The position numbers were made by a program, and so were the translations under genes. Below the pieces are notes generated by a model, which was not told the origin of the DNA, did no database searches, and worked only from the letters and a program-made list of their open reading frames with translations. From assembly GCF_008973755.1 (NCBI RefSeq), contig NZ_WBOM01000002.1, positions 496,001 through 560,000 on the forward strand: a DNA stretch of 64,000 nucleotides. Direction: 5' to 3'. Every line of letters starts with the position of its first letter. Positions within the stretch are counted from its first letter, which is position 1. Positions 37,112 to 46,130 of this stretch are shown in pieces. The DNA is from Nitrincola alkalilacustris (lineage in GTDB: Bacteria > Pseudomonadota > Gammaproteobacteria > Pseudomonadales > Balneatricaceae).

Positions 37112-39614
37112 CAGCGAAAACCCTCAGCAGTGTGGCAGGGGAGGTTCGGGCCAGCTTCATCACCGGCCAGATGGATGCCAGCAGGGCAGTGATGATGGCC
37201 ATCAGAAAGAGCTGCAACCATTGCAGCGGAAACAGATGCAGCGGCAGGCGCCAGCCAAACGCCTGCACGTTGATGACCGAGACCAGACACCAGGCCAGCA
37301 GCAGGCCCAGTGGTATGGCTATTAATGCGGTCAGGCCAGCCAGCAGCAGGGTTTTCAGCAGTTCGACCAGAGCCAGTTGGCGTCGGGTGATGCCGAGTGC
37401 CCAGACCGGAGCGAGTTGCGGCAGGCGGCTGCTTGCCAGCGAAATCAGACTGCTGAAGAGTGCAATTCCGGCTACACCCAGAGTCAACCCATTCATGGCG
37501 CTGGTGGCTGTGAAAGTACGCTCAAAGATCGCAGTCGACCAGCTTTTCAGGCTGGCCTGATCCATCACCTGAGAGGCGTTGAGGTTGAATGAGGCTTGCA
37601 GATCACTGATCAACTGAGGTGCGGCCTGTGGATCCAGTCGGATGCCAAAGCTGCCCCGTTGAGCTTCTGGCCAGTGGGCCTTCAGCAGGGACAGATTCAG
37701 AATAATCTGACCCTTGGGATTACCATAGTCGGGGTAGATGGCAACCAGCCTCAACGGCAGATCGCCCTGAATCCCCGGTAAACGGACCTCATCTCCCAGA
37801 CTCAGCGACAGACGCCTGGCCAGTTGTTCGCTGATCATGGCGCTGCTGCCTTGAGCCAGTTGCGTCCAGGCATCATCACTGCGCTGCAGCAGTGGCCAGT
37901 TGTCACGATAGGTGGCGTGATCCCTGTACCCCTGAAGCTGCACCGGCCAGCCCTGCAACTGTATCTCGGTGCTCCAGCCAGGCAGTGCCGCTTCCACTTC
38001 CGGTCGCTGCTCCAGCCATTCAACCATTGCCAGAGCCTGAGTCTCATTTTCGGCGCGCAGATACACTTCAGATGCCAGACGCTGATCAATCCAGCCGGTG
38101 AAGGTCTGTCTGAATCCTTCAACCATGGTGCCAACGCCGATATTGGCCGACAGCGCCAGTAGCAGAGCCATCAGGGCCAGCGACAGGCCAGACAGCTGTT
38201 GCCGGGTATCGGCCCAGAACCAGAACATGAAGGCTGAACGGCTGCGGCGCTCGGCCAGTTGCAGCAGGGCACCTAGCAGCACCGGCAGCAACAGCGTGAT
38301 ACACAGCATCAGGCCTGCAAGCATAATGAATCCTGCGATGAGTCCCGCCTGTGATTGCCAGGCGATCAGCGCTGCCAACAGCAAGAGCAGCGCGATAACT
38401 CCCTGTTTTCGATGCAGGCTCTGCTGGCGCTGCAGCCAGGCGTCCGGTTGCGCGATGCTGAGCAGCGGCAGGCGATAGCTCTGCAGCAACCCTTGAGCCG
38501 ACGCGATCAATGCGCCGAGCAGACAGATACCGAGCCCGCTGAGCCACCACCAGAGGCTTAGTTGAAGCTGCCCGGCGATACTGGCGCCATACAGCCCTCT
38601 GAGACTCGCTGCGACATCCGGCAGCAGCCAGGCTGCAATCAGGTAACCGCCGATCATGCCGGCTGCACCTGCCAGAAGAACCAACAGCAACAGCTCCAGC
38701 AGCAAACCCAGTATCAGGACACCTCTTGAAACACCGCAGGCACACAGGGTGCGAAACAGTGATCTGCGCTGCTCGAAGGCGATTCCCATGGCCGCATGCA
38801 CGATAAACAGGCCGACTACAAAGGCCAGCAGTCCCAGTGCAGTCAGGTTGAGATGGAAGCTGTCTGTCAGGCGTGCCAGATCAGCCTCCTCGTCACTGGA
38901 AGCGACTCGAAGCTCTTCTTTCGTGGAATGTTTGATGTATTGAGTCAGGCGTTCACGCTCGTCATCACTCAGCTCCGGGATCAGCAGTGCCGAGAGGAGA
39001 TCCGGCTGCCCCAGCAGTGTCTGAGCAACTCCGATATCCACCACCAGCAGCCCGGGTGGTAAACCAGCGCGTTCCGTCAGGGGTGGCAGGTGATGTGCGG
39101 CCACAAGCGGCTGATCACCAGCGGCAAGCCCCAGTTCCTGAAGCGTCTCCGGTGCGATGTATGTCTGTCCTGGTGGGGTCAGAAACTGGTTAAGGCTGCC
39201 CTGACCACTGCTGACACTGGCGATACGAGTATCCCCTGGCAGGGTGACCGGATCGATGCCGATCAGTTGCAGATTCTGCTGCATGACACGGATGCGTCCT
39301 TCAAGCAGCGGCGAGACCCGAAACCCTCCCCGTCGCAGCTCGATATAGAGTTGCTGGGGAAAGGTCTGTCCCTGTGTGCTGATCAGGCGTTCTGTTGCGT
39401 CACTGCCGAACAGCGTGGCGGCACGATCATAGCTGCTGCGTGCCTGAGTATTCAGAGCTTGAATACCGCTCCACAGGGCAGTTGCCAGCATCAATCCAGT
39501 GAATAGCGTGGCCAGTTGCACCGGGTGTCTGAGCCAGTGGCTGGAGAGTGTCTGCAACAGCCAGCGCAGCAGGTTCAGCCGCTGCCGAGCGCGAGAAATA
39601 GCGCTGTGGTTCAT
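37101..39614 (-). CDS. FtsX/MacB-type ABC transporter permease
   Basis: 837 residues from the ATG at 39614, which overlaps the ATPase stop (ATGA). It has an N-terminal helix, a large periplasmic domain (about 45-240), two sets of FtsX-type membrane helices and a second periplasmic domain. That is the double-FtsX layout of type VII ABC systems acting at the inner membrane rather than simple import. With the ATPase at 39611 and the lipoprotein at 35954 it forms an AttEFGH-like export or lipid-extraction module. Confidence 0.9.
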   Translation of the reverse strand: MNHSAISRARQRLNLLRWLLQTLSSHWLRHPVQLATLFTGLMLATALWSGIQALNTQARSSYDRAATLFGSDATERLISTQGQTFPQQLYIELRRGGFRVSPLLEGRIRVMQQNLQLIGIDPVTLPGDTRIASVSSGQGSLNQFLTPPGQTYIAPETLQELGLAAGDQPLVAAHHLPPLTERAGLPPGLLVVDIGVAQTLLGQPDLLSALLIPELSDDERERLTQYIKHSTKEELRVASSDEEADLARLTDSFHLNLTALGLLAFVVGLFIVHAAMGIAFEQRRSLFRTLCACGVSRGVLILGLLLELLLLVLLAGAAGMIGGYLIAAWLLPDVAASLRGLYGASIAGQLQLSLWWWLSGLGICLLGALIASAQGLLQSYRLPLLSIAQPDAWLQRQQSLHRKQGVIALLLLLAALIAWQSQAGLIAGFIMLAGLMLCITLLLPVLLGALLQLAERRSRSAFMFWFWADTRQQLSGLSLALMALLLALSANIGVGTMVEGFRQTFTGWIDQRLASEVYLRAENETQALAMVEWLEQRPEVEAALPGWSTEIQLQGWPVQLQGYRDHATYRDNWPLLQRSDDAWTQLAQGSSAMISEQLARRLSLSLGDEVRLPGIQGDLPLRLVAIYPDYGNPKGQIILNLSLLKAHWPEAQRGSFGIRLDPQAAPQLISDLQASFNLNASQVMDQASLKSWSTAIFERTFTATSAMNGLTLGVAGIALFSSLISLASSRLPQLAPVWALGITRRQLALVELLKTLLLAGLTALIAIPLGLLLAWCLVSVINVQAFGWRLPLHLFPLQWLQLFLMAIITALLASIWPVMKLARTSPATLLRVFADER

Positions 39615-40264
39615 GTCAGACTGCCTGCCACCAGGTGTACCTGTTGTTGCAGTTGACTGGCGAGTCGGGTGCTGTGTGTGACCATCAACAGACTGCATTG
39701 GGTTTCCTGTATCAGATCCAGAAACAGAGCCATCACCTGGTCCCCGCTTTTTTCATCCAGGCTGCCGGTGGGCTCATCTGCCAGCACCAGATCAGGTTTT
39801 CCGGCTAATGCCCGACCTATTGCAACACGCTGCTGCTGACCGCCTGAAAGCTGCTCAGGATAGCGATCCAGCAGTGCTGAAAGACCCAGATGTTTGATCA
39901 GCGTCTGCTGCCATTGCGGATCAAAACGTCCGGCGATCCTGGCCTGAAATGCCAGATTGTCTCTGACTCTGAGGCTGGGGATCAGATTGAATTGCTGGAA
40001 TACCAGCCCCAGATGACGGCGCCGGTAGTCAGCACGGTCCGACTCACTCAACCGACTGAGCTCCTGCGTTTGAAAGTGTATTTTGCCCGTGTCGGGCGTA
40101 TCCAGTGCAGCGACCAGATGCAGCAGCGTGCTCTTGCCACTGCCGGACTCGCCCATCAAGGCCAGACTACTGCCCGCTCCGAGAGTCAGGTTGATATCCC
40201 TCAATACCGTCAGTGGCCCTTGCGGGGTAGGATACTGCTTATTCAACGTCTCTATTGTCAGCAT
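39611..40264 (-). CDS. LolD/MacB-type ABC ATP-binding protein
   Basis: 217 residues with Walker A GESGSGKSTLL, Q-loop (FQQFNLIPSL), signature LSGGQQQRVAIGRAL and Walker B (LVLADEPTGSLDE), then MVTHSTRLA. The sequence class is that of LolD/MacB/YbbA partners of FtsX permeases. It leads the operon and drives the permease and lipoprotein that follow. A degenerate 14-bp repeat array begins 10 bp upstream of its start. Confidence 0.95.
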   Translation of the reverse strand: MLTIETLNKQYPTPQGPLTVLRDINLTLGAGSSLALMGESGSGKSTLLHLVAALDTPDTGKIHFQTQELSRLSESDRADYRRRHLGLVFQQFNLIPSLRVRDNLAFQARIAGRFDPQWQQTLIKHLGLSALLDRYPEQLSGGQQQRVAIGRALAGKPDLVLADEPTGSLDEKSGDQVMALFLDLIQETQCSLLMVTHSTRLASQLQQQVHLVAGSLT

Positions 40265-40274
40265 CTGTGCTCAT

Positions 40275-40330
40275 TCATCGAAAGTCGTTCATCAAAGTCA
40301 GTTGTCAAAAGTCAGCCATCAAAAAGTGAG
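40275..40330. repeat. Four degenerate tandem copies of a 14-bp unit
   Basis: Consecutive 14-bp blocks at 40275, 40289, 40303 and 40317 share the core TCAAAAGTCAG (TCATCGAAAGTCGT, TCATCAAAGTCAGT, TGTCAAAAGTCAGC, CATCAAAAAGTGAG). They lie in the leader/promoter region of the LolD-type gene (minus) and 140 bp upstream of the AI-2E-family gene (plus). Confidence 0.75.
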
Positions 40331-40472
40331 ATCAATCAGTCTCATACGCGTGTCAGCCAAGCTGGATTGCTCTTCACAAGGAAAGTCCAGTATGCAGGAC
40401 ATTCGCGCCTGATACGTTATACAATCATAGCGAAATTAACCCACTATGAGCATGCACTGGGGTCTGGATACC

Positions 40473-41546
40473 ATGATGAAGGAAAGTCAGGGGCTGAAAT
40501 GGCTGTTGGGCCTGGCGGGAGTGATTGTCATTATTGCCGGTTTGAAAGCAGCAGAAACCATCGTTATACCGATCATGCTGGCACTCTTTGTGGCGATCAT
40601 CAGTATGCCTTTTCAGAGGCTGTTGACCAAGCGGGGTGTTCCTCCTGCTCTGTCGGTGCTGATCGTGTTACTGACGCTGGTCGTGTTTGGCGGCATCCTG
40701 GTCACGGTGGTGACACAGTCGATAGACAGTTTCATCTCTCGCCTGCCCAACTATCAGGTGCGCATGCAGGAGATCATGGCTGATCTGCTGCCTTATCTTG
40801 AAGGCCACGGCCTGCCGCTCAGCAAGGATCTGGTGATGGATCATTTCAATCCGGGTCAGGCGATGGGGCTGGTCGGTACCATGCTCGCGAATGTTGGCTC
40901 TCTGCTGACCAACCTTTTCCTTGTATTGTTTATCGTCATCTTTCTGTTGCTGGAAGAGGCCGCATTCTCCAAAAAGCTGCGTGTTGCACTGCCCAATGCA
41001 ACCAAACAGCTCTCCAGTGCCAGTGGCTTCATGCGCCAGGTTAATCAATATCTGATGATCAAGACCACCATCAGTTTTATTACCGGGGTGCTGGTGACCT
41101 GCTGGCTCTGGTTTCTGGATGTGGATTTTCCAGTCCTCTGGGGACTGATAGCGATGTTGATGAACTATATTCCCAATGTCGGTTCACTGATTGCCGCCGT
41201 GCCGGCTGTGCTGCTTTCCCTGGTACAGCTTGGGGTCGGTGATGCGATGCTGGTGGCTTCGGGGTATGTCGCTATCAATGTGATCATGGGTAATCTGATA
41301 GAGCCGCGATATATGGGGCGCGGACTGGGTCTGTCACCGCTGGTGGTGTTCCTGTCGTTGATTATCTGGGGCTGGTTGTTTGGTCCGGCCGGAATGTTCC
41401 TGTCCATCCCGCTGACCATGATCGTCAAGATTGCACTGGAGCAGAATCACAGTACGGCCTGGATCGGTATCATGCTTGGAAGCGAGCCGTTGGATGAAGA
41501 GGTGGAAGAGGCCAATCAGAAAGCGCTGCAGTCCGGTGAACACTGA
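40473..41546 (+). CDS. AI-2E/PerM family transporter
   Basis: About 357 residues from the ATG at 40473, preceded by a weak TGGA; upstream ATGs at 40446 and 40452 are also open. Eight or so hydrophobic helices are visible with the family core LWGLIAMLMNYIPNVGSLIA and the C-terminal GRGLGLSPLVVFLSLIIWGW. Members export small molecules such as AI-2 or act as Na+/H+ antiporters. The stop overlaps the rmuC ATG by one base (TGATG). The substrate is not predictable from sequence. Confidence 0.88.
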   Translation: MMKESQGLKWLLGLAGVIVIIAGLKAAETIVIPIMLALFVAIISMPFQRLLTKRGVPPALSVLIVLLTLVVFGGILVTVVTQSIDSFISRLPNYQVRMQEIMADLLPYLEGHGLPLSKDLVMDHFNPGQAMGLVGTMLANVGSLLTNLFLVLFIVIFLLLEEAAFSKKLRVALPNATKQLSSASGFMRQVNQYLMIKTTISFITGVLVTCWLWFLDVDFPVLWGLIAMLMNYIPNVGSLIAAVPAVLLSLVQLGVGDAMLVASGYVAINVIMGNLIEPRYMGRGLGLSPLVVFLSLIIWGWLFGPAGMFLSIPLTMIVKIALEQNHSTAWIGIMLGSEPLDEEVEEANQKALQSGEH

Positions 41547-42847
41547 TGCCGGTTATTGAGCCTGCAGTCTGGGGTGTGCTGGCGCTGCTGGCGGCACTGC
41601 TGTTGCTGGCGGTGATGGCCTGGCGGGGCCAGGTGCGGCTGAGCGATCAGTATCAGCAGTGGCTGGAGGAGGAGAAAACGGCCCATAAGGATCTGCAGGC
41701 CGAGTACCATCTGCTGCAGACTCAGCATGCAGCGCTGAGAGCGACCACACAACAGAAGGACGGACATTTTGCCGAGCAGATTCAGCAGCTGGAAAACAGC
41801 CGTGAGCGTCTGAAGCAGGAGTTTGAGCTGCTGGCGACAGAGATACTGGAGCGCAAAGGGCGTACTTTCACCGAATTGAATGAGCGCAGTATTATCGGGC
41901 TGCTGCAGCCCATGCAGACCGAAATGAAAGGCTTCAGAGATAAGGTCGAAAAGATTCATGAGCAGGAACTGCAGCAGCGGGCAGAGCTGCGCATGGAGCT
42001 GAAGCAGCTTCAGGCGCTGAATCGAGAGATCACCGAGCAGACACACCAGTTATCCACTGCGCTGCAGGGGCAGAAGAAGATGCAGGGCAACTGGGGTGAA
42101 CTGATACTGGAAAACGTGCTGGACAGCGCCGGTTTGAGGCCGGATCTGGATTATCGCCGTGAGGTCAGCTTCACTACCGACGAAGGTCGTTTTCGGCCCG
42201 ATGTTGTGGTGTATCTGCCACAGAACAAACATCTGGTGATTGATGCCAAAACCTCCCTGTCTGCCTATACCCGATATGTGAATGCTGAAGAGGATGAGTC
42301 GCGTCAGATCGCGTTGCGTGAACACTGCAAAGCAATTGCAGCACGTATCGATGAGCTGGCAGGCAAGAACTATGACCGTTTGCCAGGGATCAACAGCCCT
42401 GATCTGGTGATCATGTTCATCCCGATAGAATCGGCCTTCAGTGAAGCAATTCGTCATGATGCCAGTCTGCATCAGCGAGCCATCGAACGGCATATACTGG
42501 TGGCAACCCCGAGCACTCTGCTGACGAGCCTGAACCTGGTACGTCAGCTCTGGCGTCTGGAAGATCAGAGCCGGCATACTGCAGAACTGGCCGATAAGGC
42601 CGAAAGCTTTTACCGCAAGCTGAACTCTTTCCTCAACAGCATGATGGATGTCGGCAAAAAACTCGACAGTGCCCGGGACAGTTATGATCGAGCGCTGGGG
42701 CAGCTGTGTGATGGCAAGGGGAACCTGATCAAGCAGGCGGCTGATTTCAGAGATCTGGGGGTGGCGGTCAAGCAGGAGTTGCCGTCAGAGCTGACGGAAA
42801 GGGCTGCGCTTGAACTGGAGCGCTCCTCAGAGCAGAAAGTGCAGTAA
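41546..42847 (+). CDS. rmuC: DNA recombination protein RmuC
   Basis: 433 residues: an N-terminal TM helix (VLALLAALLLLAVMAWRG), a coiled coil to about residue 185, then the RmuC nuclease-like domain with NWGELILENVLDSAGLRPD, FRPDVVVYLPQNKHLVIDAK and SAFSEAIRHD. The D...VIDAK arrangement is that of the PD-(D/E)XK nucleases. RmuC limits recombination at inverted repeats and defends against some mobile DNA. It is translationally coupled to the AI-2E-family gene. Confidence 0.95.
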   Translation: MPVIEPAVWGVLALLAALLLLAVMAWRGQVRLSDQYQQWLEEEKTAHKDLQAEYHLLQTQHAALRATTQQKDGHFAEQIQQLENSRERLKQEFELLATEILERKGRTFTELNERSIIGLLQPMQTEMKGFRDKVEKIHEQELQQRAELRMELKQLQALNREITEQTHQLSTALQGQKKMQGNWGELILENVLDSAGLRPDLDYRREVSFTTDEGRFRPDVVVYLPQNKHLVIDAKTSLSAYTRYVNAEEDESRQIALREHCKAIAARIDELAGKNYDRLPGINSPDLVIMFIPIESAFSEAIRHDASLHQRAIERHILVATPSTLLTSLNLVRQLWRLEDQSRHTAELADKAESFYRKLNSFLNSMMDVGKKLDSARDSYDRALGQLCDGKGNLIKQAADFRDLGVAVKQELPSELTERAALELERSSEQKVQ

Positions 42848-42910
42848 ACCGATTTGGTTTTTTGAGCAAGGGTGTTACTCTCTGGGCAAAGTCTTTTTCA
42901 GTCGGATAAT

Positions 42911-43291
42911 ATGGTATTCAACACTGACCTGTCTCGCAAGGTATTGATCAGTCTGGCCATTATGGCCATGCTGTCTCAGTCCGTGGCTGCACTGAATATG
43001 TCTGTAACTGGCGGACGCTTCGAAACGGTGGAGCTGTGTACCTGGCATGGTGGTGTTCAACTGGTTCGGGTTGAGCTGCCTGGCTCAGGTGGTCCGGCTA
43101 TGGATCATATCGACTGTCTCATCTGCCTTACGGGACAGGTAATGGCTACAGGCGGGGAGCGGCAATTACAGTTGCCTCCGCTCACCGGAGAAAGACCGGC
43201 AATCTATCAACAGCAATCACTGCGATTGCTCATCATTCCTCAACCTCCCAGCCGGGCTCCGCCTCGATCTGTGCTCAACTACCTGACATGA
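42911..43291 (+). CDS. Small DUF2946-like exported protein
   Basis: 126 residues from the ATG at 42911; a start at 42872 is possible. A hydrophobic signal segment (VLISLAIMAMLSQSVAAL) is followed by a short mature part with the paired cysteines of MDHIDCLICLTG and a C-terminal PPSRAPPR stretch. Both are features of DUF2946, a family found near copper handling genes. It lies 36 bp upstream of a PCu(A)C copper chaperone. The function is not established. Confidence 0.72.
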   Translation: MVFNTDLSRKVLISLAIMAMLSQSVAALNMSVTGGRFETVELCTWHGGVQLVRVELPGSGGPAMDHIDCLICLTGQVMATGGERQLQLPPLTGERPAIYQQQSLRLLIIPQPPSRAPPRSVLNYLT

Positions 43292-43327
43292 CATTTCTTT
43301 TTTAATCCTGAAAGGATCTTTTTTATC

Positions 43328-43822
43328 ATGCGTAAACTCATAGCGAGCGTAGTTGTTGTGCTGACAAGTCTTATGGCAGCGGTGCAGGTTGCTGCACATG
43401 ATTTTCATGCAGGTGATCTCAGAGTCGTACACCCCTTCTCCATGCCGACACCTCCGGCAGCAAGAGTCGGAGGTGTATTTCTGGATCTTGATAATCAGGG
43501 AGATGAAGCCATAGCACTGGTGGATGCCCGCTCGATGCTGTCGGATGTGGTTGAAATACATGATATGGAAATGAAGGATGGCACCATGCGTATGTTCCGT
43601 ATCGAAGAGCTGCGGGTGGAGCCGGGTGAAGTGATCAAGATGCGTCCCGGTGGTGGATATCACTTGATGCTGATCGGTTTGAAACAGCCTCTGGTGGAAG
43701 GAGAACACTTTCCACTCTGGCTGACTTTCTCAGATGGCAGCGAACTGGAGGTGGAGGTCTGGGTTCAATCGATGAGTGACGGAGCAGCGGCTGCTGATGG
43801 CCATCATGATCATAAACACTGA
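43328..43822 (+). CDS. Periplasmic copper chaperone PCu(A)C
   Basis: 164 residues with a signal peptide (LIASVVVVLTSLMAAVQVAA). The Cu(I) ligands appear as H78 with nearby Met residues (IHDMEMKDGTMRMF) and the distal H112/M114 pair in YHLMLIGL. The C-terminus ends in a His-rich tail (DGHHDHKH) that could bind Cu(II). Family members load copper into cytochrome oxidase. An AAGGAT site precedes the ATG. It probably forms a two-gene copper unit with the DUF2946-like gene. Confidence 0.92.
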   Translation: MRKLIASVVVVLTSLMAAVQVAAHDFHAGDLRVVHPFSMPTPPAARVGGVFLDLDNQGDEAIALVDARSMLSDVVEIHDMEMKDGTMRMFRIEELRVEPGEVIKMRPGGGYHLMLIGLKQPLVEGEHFPLWLTFSDGSELEVEVWVQSMSDGAAAADGHHDHKH

Positions 43823-44005
43823 TCTGATAAAATTCAGTTGCTGATAACCTTCGGGCAATTGATAAACAGTCCTTTCAATTGCTCGATTCAAGCTTATTCA
43901 GTTATAAGAGTGTTTTTCAGCTATAGTGAACAAGGGTGTTCAGATGTCTGAGTGAATCAGACAGGAATGTGTATATCAGGGAGTTGGTTGTGCTGGAATA
44001 TCAAC

Positions 44006-44839
44006 ATGAATGATGACAGCTTGGGTGAGCCTGTGTCCCATACTGGCAGAGAGCTGGATGTCCATCTTATTCACTCAGAGAAGATGGCCAGCATCGGGCA
44101 GTTGGCGGCAGGTGTCGCGCACGAAATTAATAATCCGGTTGGTTATGTTTTTTCCAATCTAAAGATCATGGCGAAGTATATCCGCGATCTGCAGACAATT
44201 ATTGATACGATTGATACATCATCAAGCCTTGAAGAGGTCAAGGCGGTCAAGCGAAACATCGACTATACCTATATCAGACAGGATCTTGAGGATCTGCTGA
44301 GTGAGTCTGTCTATGGTGTGGAAACAATTATTGACATTGTGTCGGCGCTGAAGGACTTTTCCTACGATGATGGTGATGAGTACAAGGAGGTAGATCTGTA
44401 CAAGGGTCTCAACAGTACGCTGAGTGTTGTTAATAATGAGATCAAATACAAAGCTGAGATAGTGAAACAGTTCAGTGATTTACCGCTGGTTGAGTGCGTG
44501 CCTTCACAGATCAATCAGGTGTTTATGAATCTGCTGGTCAATGCTGCGCACGCGATAGAAGAGACAGGAGTGATAACCCTGTCGACCTGGGTGGAGGGTG
44601 ACAGGGTCTGGTTTGAGGTTGCTGATAATGGCGTTGGGATGGATGAGGCAACGTTAAGCAGAATATATGAGCCTTTTTTCACTACCAAACCTCCGGGGCA
44701 GGGGACAGGGCTGGGTCTGGCAATTTGTTACAGTATTCTCAAGAAGCATAATGCAACAATGGAGGTAGAGTCAGAGCTCGGAGCAGGTACCCGGTTCAGG
44801 TTCTTCCTGCCTATTAAAAGACAAACGCCCATGTCATAG
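44006..44839 (+). CDS. Soluble sensor histidine kinase
   Basis: About 277 residues from the ATG at 44006; in-frame starts at 43952 (GTG) and 43967 add a short tail of unclear value. The HisKA region [19 protein letters not shown] contains H39. The HATPase boxes are N ([12 protein letters not shown]), G1 (DNGVGMD) and G2 ([10 protein letters not shown]). No membrane helix, PAS or other sensor domain is present, so input must come from a partner protein. It points at the REC-EAL gene from the other strand and has no adjacent DNA-binding regulator. Confidence 0.85.
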   Translation: MNDDSLGEPVSHTGRELDVHLIHSEKMASIGQLAAGVAHEINNPVGYVFSNLKIMAKYIRDLQTIIDTIDTSSSLEEVKAVKRNIDYTYIRQDLEDLLSESVYGVETIIDIVSALKDFSYDDGDEYKEVDLYKGLNSTLSVVNNEIKYKAEIVKQFSDLPLVECVPSQINQVFMNLLVNAAHAIEETGVITLSTWVEGDRVWFEVADNGVGMDEATLSRIYEPFFTTKPPGQGTGLGLAICYSILKKHNATMEVESELGAGTRFRFFLPIKRQTPMS

Positions 44840-44864
44840 AGCTGTTTCATACTGCCTCAATTAA

Positions 44865-46130
44865 TCAAAATTTCTTGCCTATCAGCGCATCAATGCCAGA
44901 GTTTTCAATCCAGTTGGCGACATCTTCTGCCGGCATGGGGTGTGCAATCAGATATCCCTGAGCCAGGTCACAACCGTTCTCGCGCAGGTAGATAAAGGTT
45001 TCCTGATCCTCTATTCCTTCTGCTGTGGTGACCAGCCCCAGGCTGTGTCCCAGATCAATGATCGACTTCACGACCGTTCTGGACTCCTGTGACTGCCGTG
45101 CCGTCAGGACAAAGGATTTATCCACTTTGATCTCGGTGAAAGGCAATCTCACCAGCTGCAGCATGGAGGAGAAGCCCGTACCGAAATCGTCCAGAGAGAG
45201 TTGAAAGCCCTTCATGCGCAAGCGTGTCAGCGTATCCAGTGAGGCGGTGGGGTCTTCCATGGCACTGGTTTCAGTCAGCTCGAAAATGATCTGCTCCGGT
45301 AGAATCTTCAGTTCCTGACAGTAGCTCTCTATCTGTTCGAACAGCGCAATATCTCCAATCGAAAGGGCCGAAATATTCAGTGATAACTTGATAGGTTGTC
45401 CCTGATTGATGCCTGAGTGTGATTGTATCTCCGGACTCTGGCAGAATTGAGCAAACCAGCTTAATGATGTTTTTGCCATCTGCTCCGTCAGCTTCTCGAT
45501 CATATGATGGGCTTCGGCCTGCATGATAAATTGATCGGGTGCGATGAAACCAAAAGCCGGATGGCGCCAGCGGGCCAGCGCTTCAAAGCCAGAAAGAGCA
45601 CCATTGGAGCAGTTTATTTTGGGCTGATAAAACGCCTGAATCTGACCCTGGTCCAGTGCTTGCTGCAGGTCGGCAACTTTAAGAGATGGGCTGCTGCGCT
45701 GTGGGACATTGACTGCAGGCATCGTCGAGGATAGCTCTGCTGGTGTTTCCGTTGTAAGCAGATTGCGGAGCTGGGCAGGAGAGAAGGGCTTGGGCAGCAC
45801 ACCGAGAATGTTCAACCCATGCTCTGAGGCGGAACGACTGGCAGCATCCAGAACGCGTCCACCCATGCCACTGGTAATGATAATACCTGCCGTACATGTA
45901 CGCCTGGCCAATTCTGTCATGACCTGAACCCCGTCCTGACCCGGCATGATCAGATCGATGGCGATGATATCCGGGCACCACTCCTGAACCTGTGTAAAGA
46001 AAAGCTCTGCTTCAGTCGTGAACTCCGCATCCCAGCCAGCCATTTTGGCGATACGGCGTATTGTCTGACCGATCATGGGGTCGTCATCCAGTATCAGTAA
46101 TCTGTGAGCTGGGGGCGGGGCATCATTCAT
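44865..46130 (-). CDS. REC-EAL response regulator (c-di-GMP phosphodiesterase)
   Basis: About 421 residues from the ATG at 46130; GTG 46139 in frame is an alternative. The REC domain has an acidic pocket (LLILDDDP) and phosphoacceptor D59 in IDLIMPGQDG. The EAL domain keeps FEALARWRHP, KLSLNISALSI, FELTETSAMED, LDDFGTGFSSM and KVDKSFV, so its metal-binding and catalytic residues look intact. It would hydrolyse c-di-GMP on phosphorylation. Its 5' end overlaps the 3' end of the hybrid kinase gene upstream, so that kinase is the likely phosphodonor. Confidence 0.92.
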   Translation of the reverse strand: MNDAPPPAHRLLILDDDPMIGQTIRRIAKMAGWDAEFTTEAELFFTQVQEWCPDIIAIDLIMPGQDGVQVMTELARRTCTAGIIITSGMGGRVLDAASRSASEHGLNILGVLPKPFSPAQLRNLLTTETPAELSSTMPAVNVPQRSSPSLKVADLQQALDQGQIQAFYQPKINCSNGALSGFEALARWRHPAFGFIAPDQFIMQAEAHHMIEKLTEQMAKTSLSWFAQFCQSPEIQSHSGINQGQPIKLSLNISALSIGDIALFEQIESYCQELKILPEQIIFELTETSAMEDPTASLDTLTRLRMKGFQLSLDDFGTGFSSMLQLVRLPFTEIKVDKSFVLTARQSQESRTVVKSIIDLGHSLGLVTTAEGIEDQETFIYLRENGCDLAQGYLIAHPMPAEDVANWIENSGIDALIGKKF

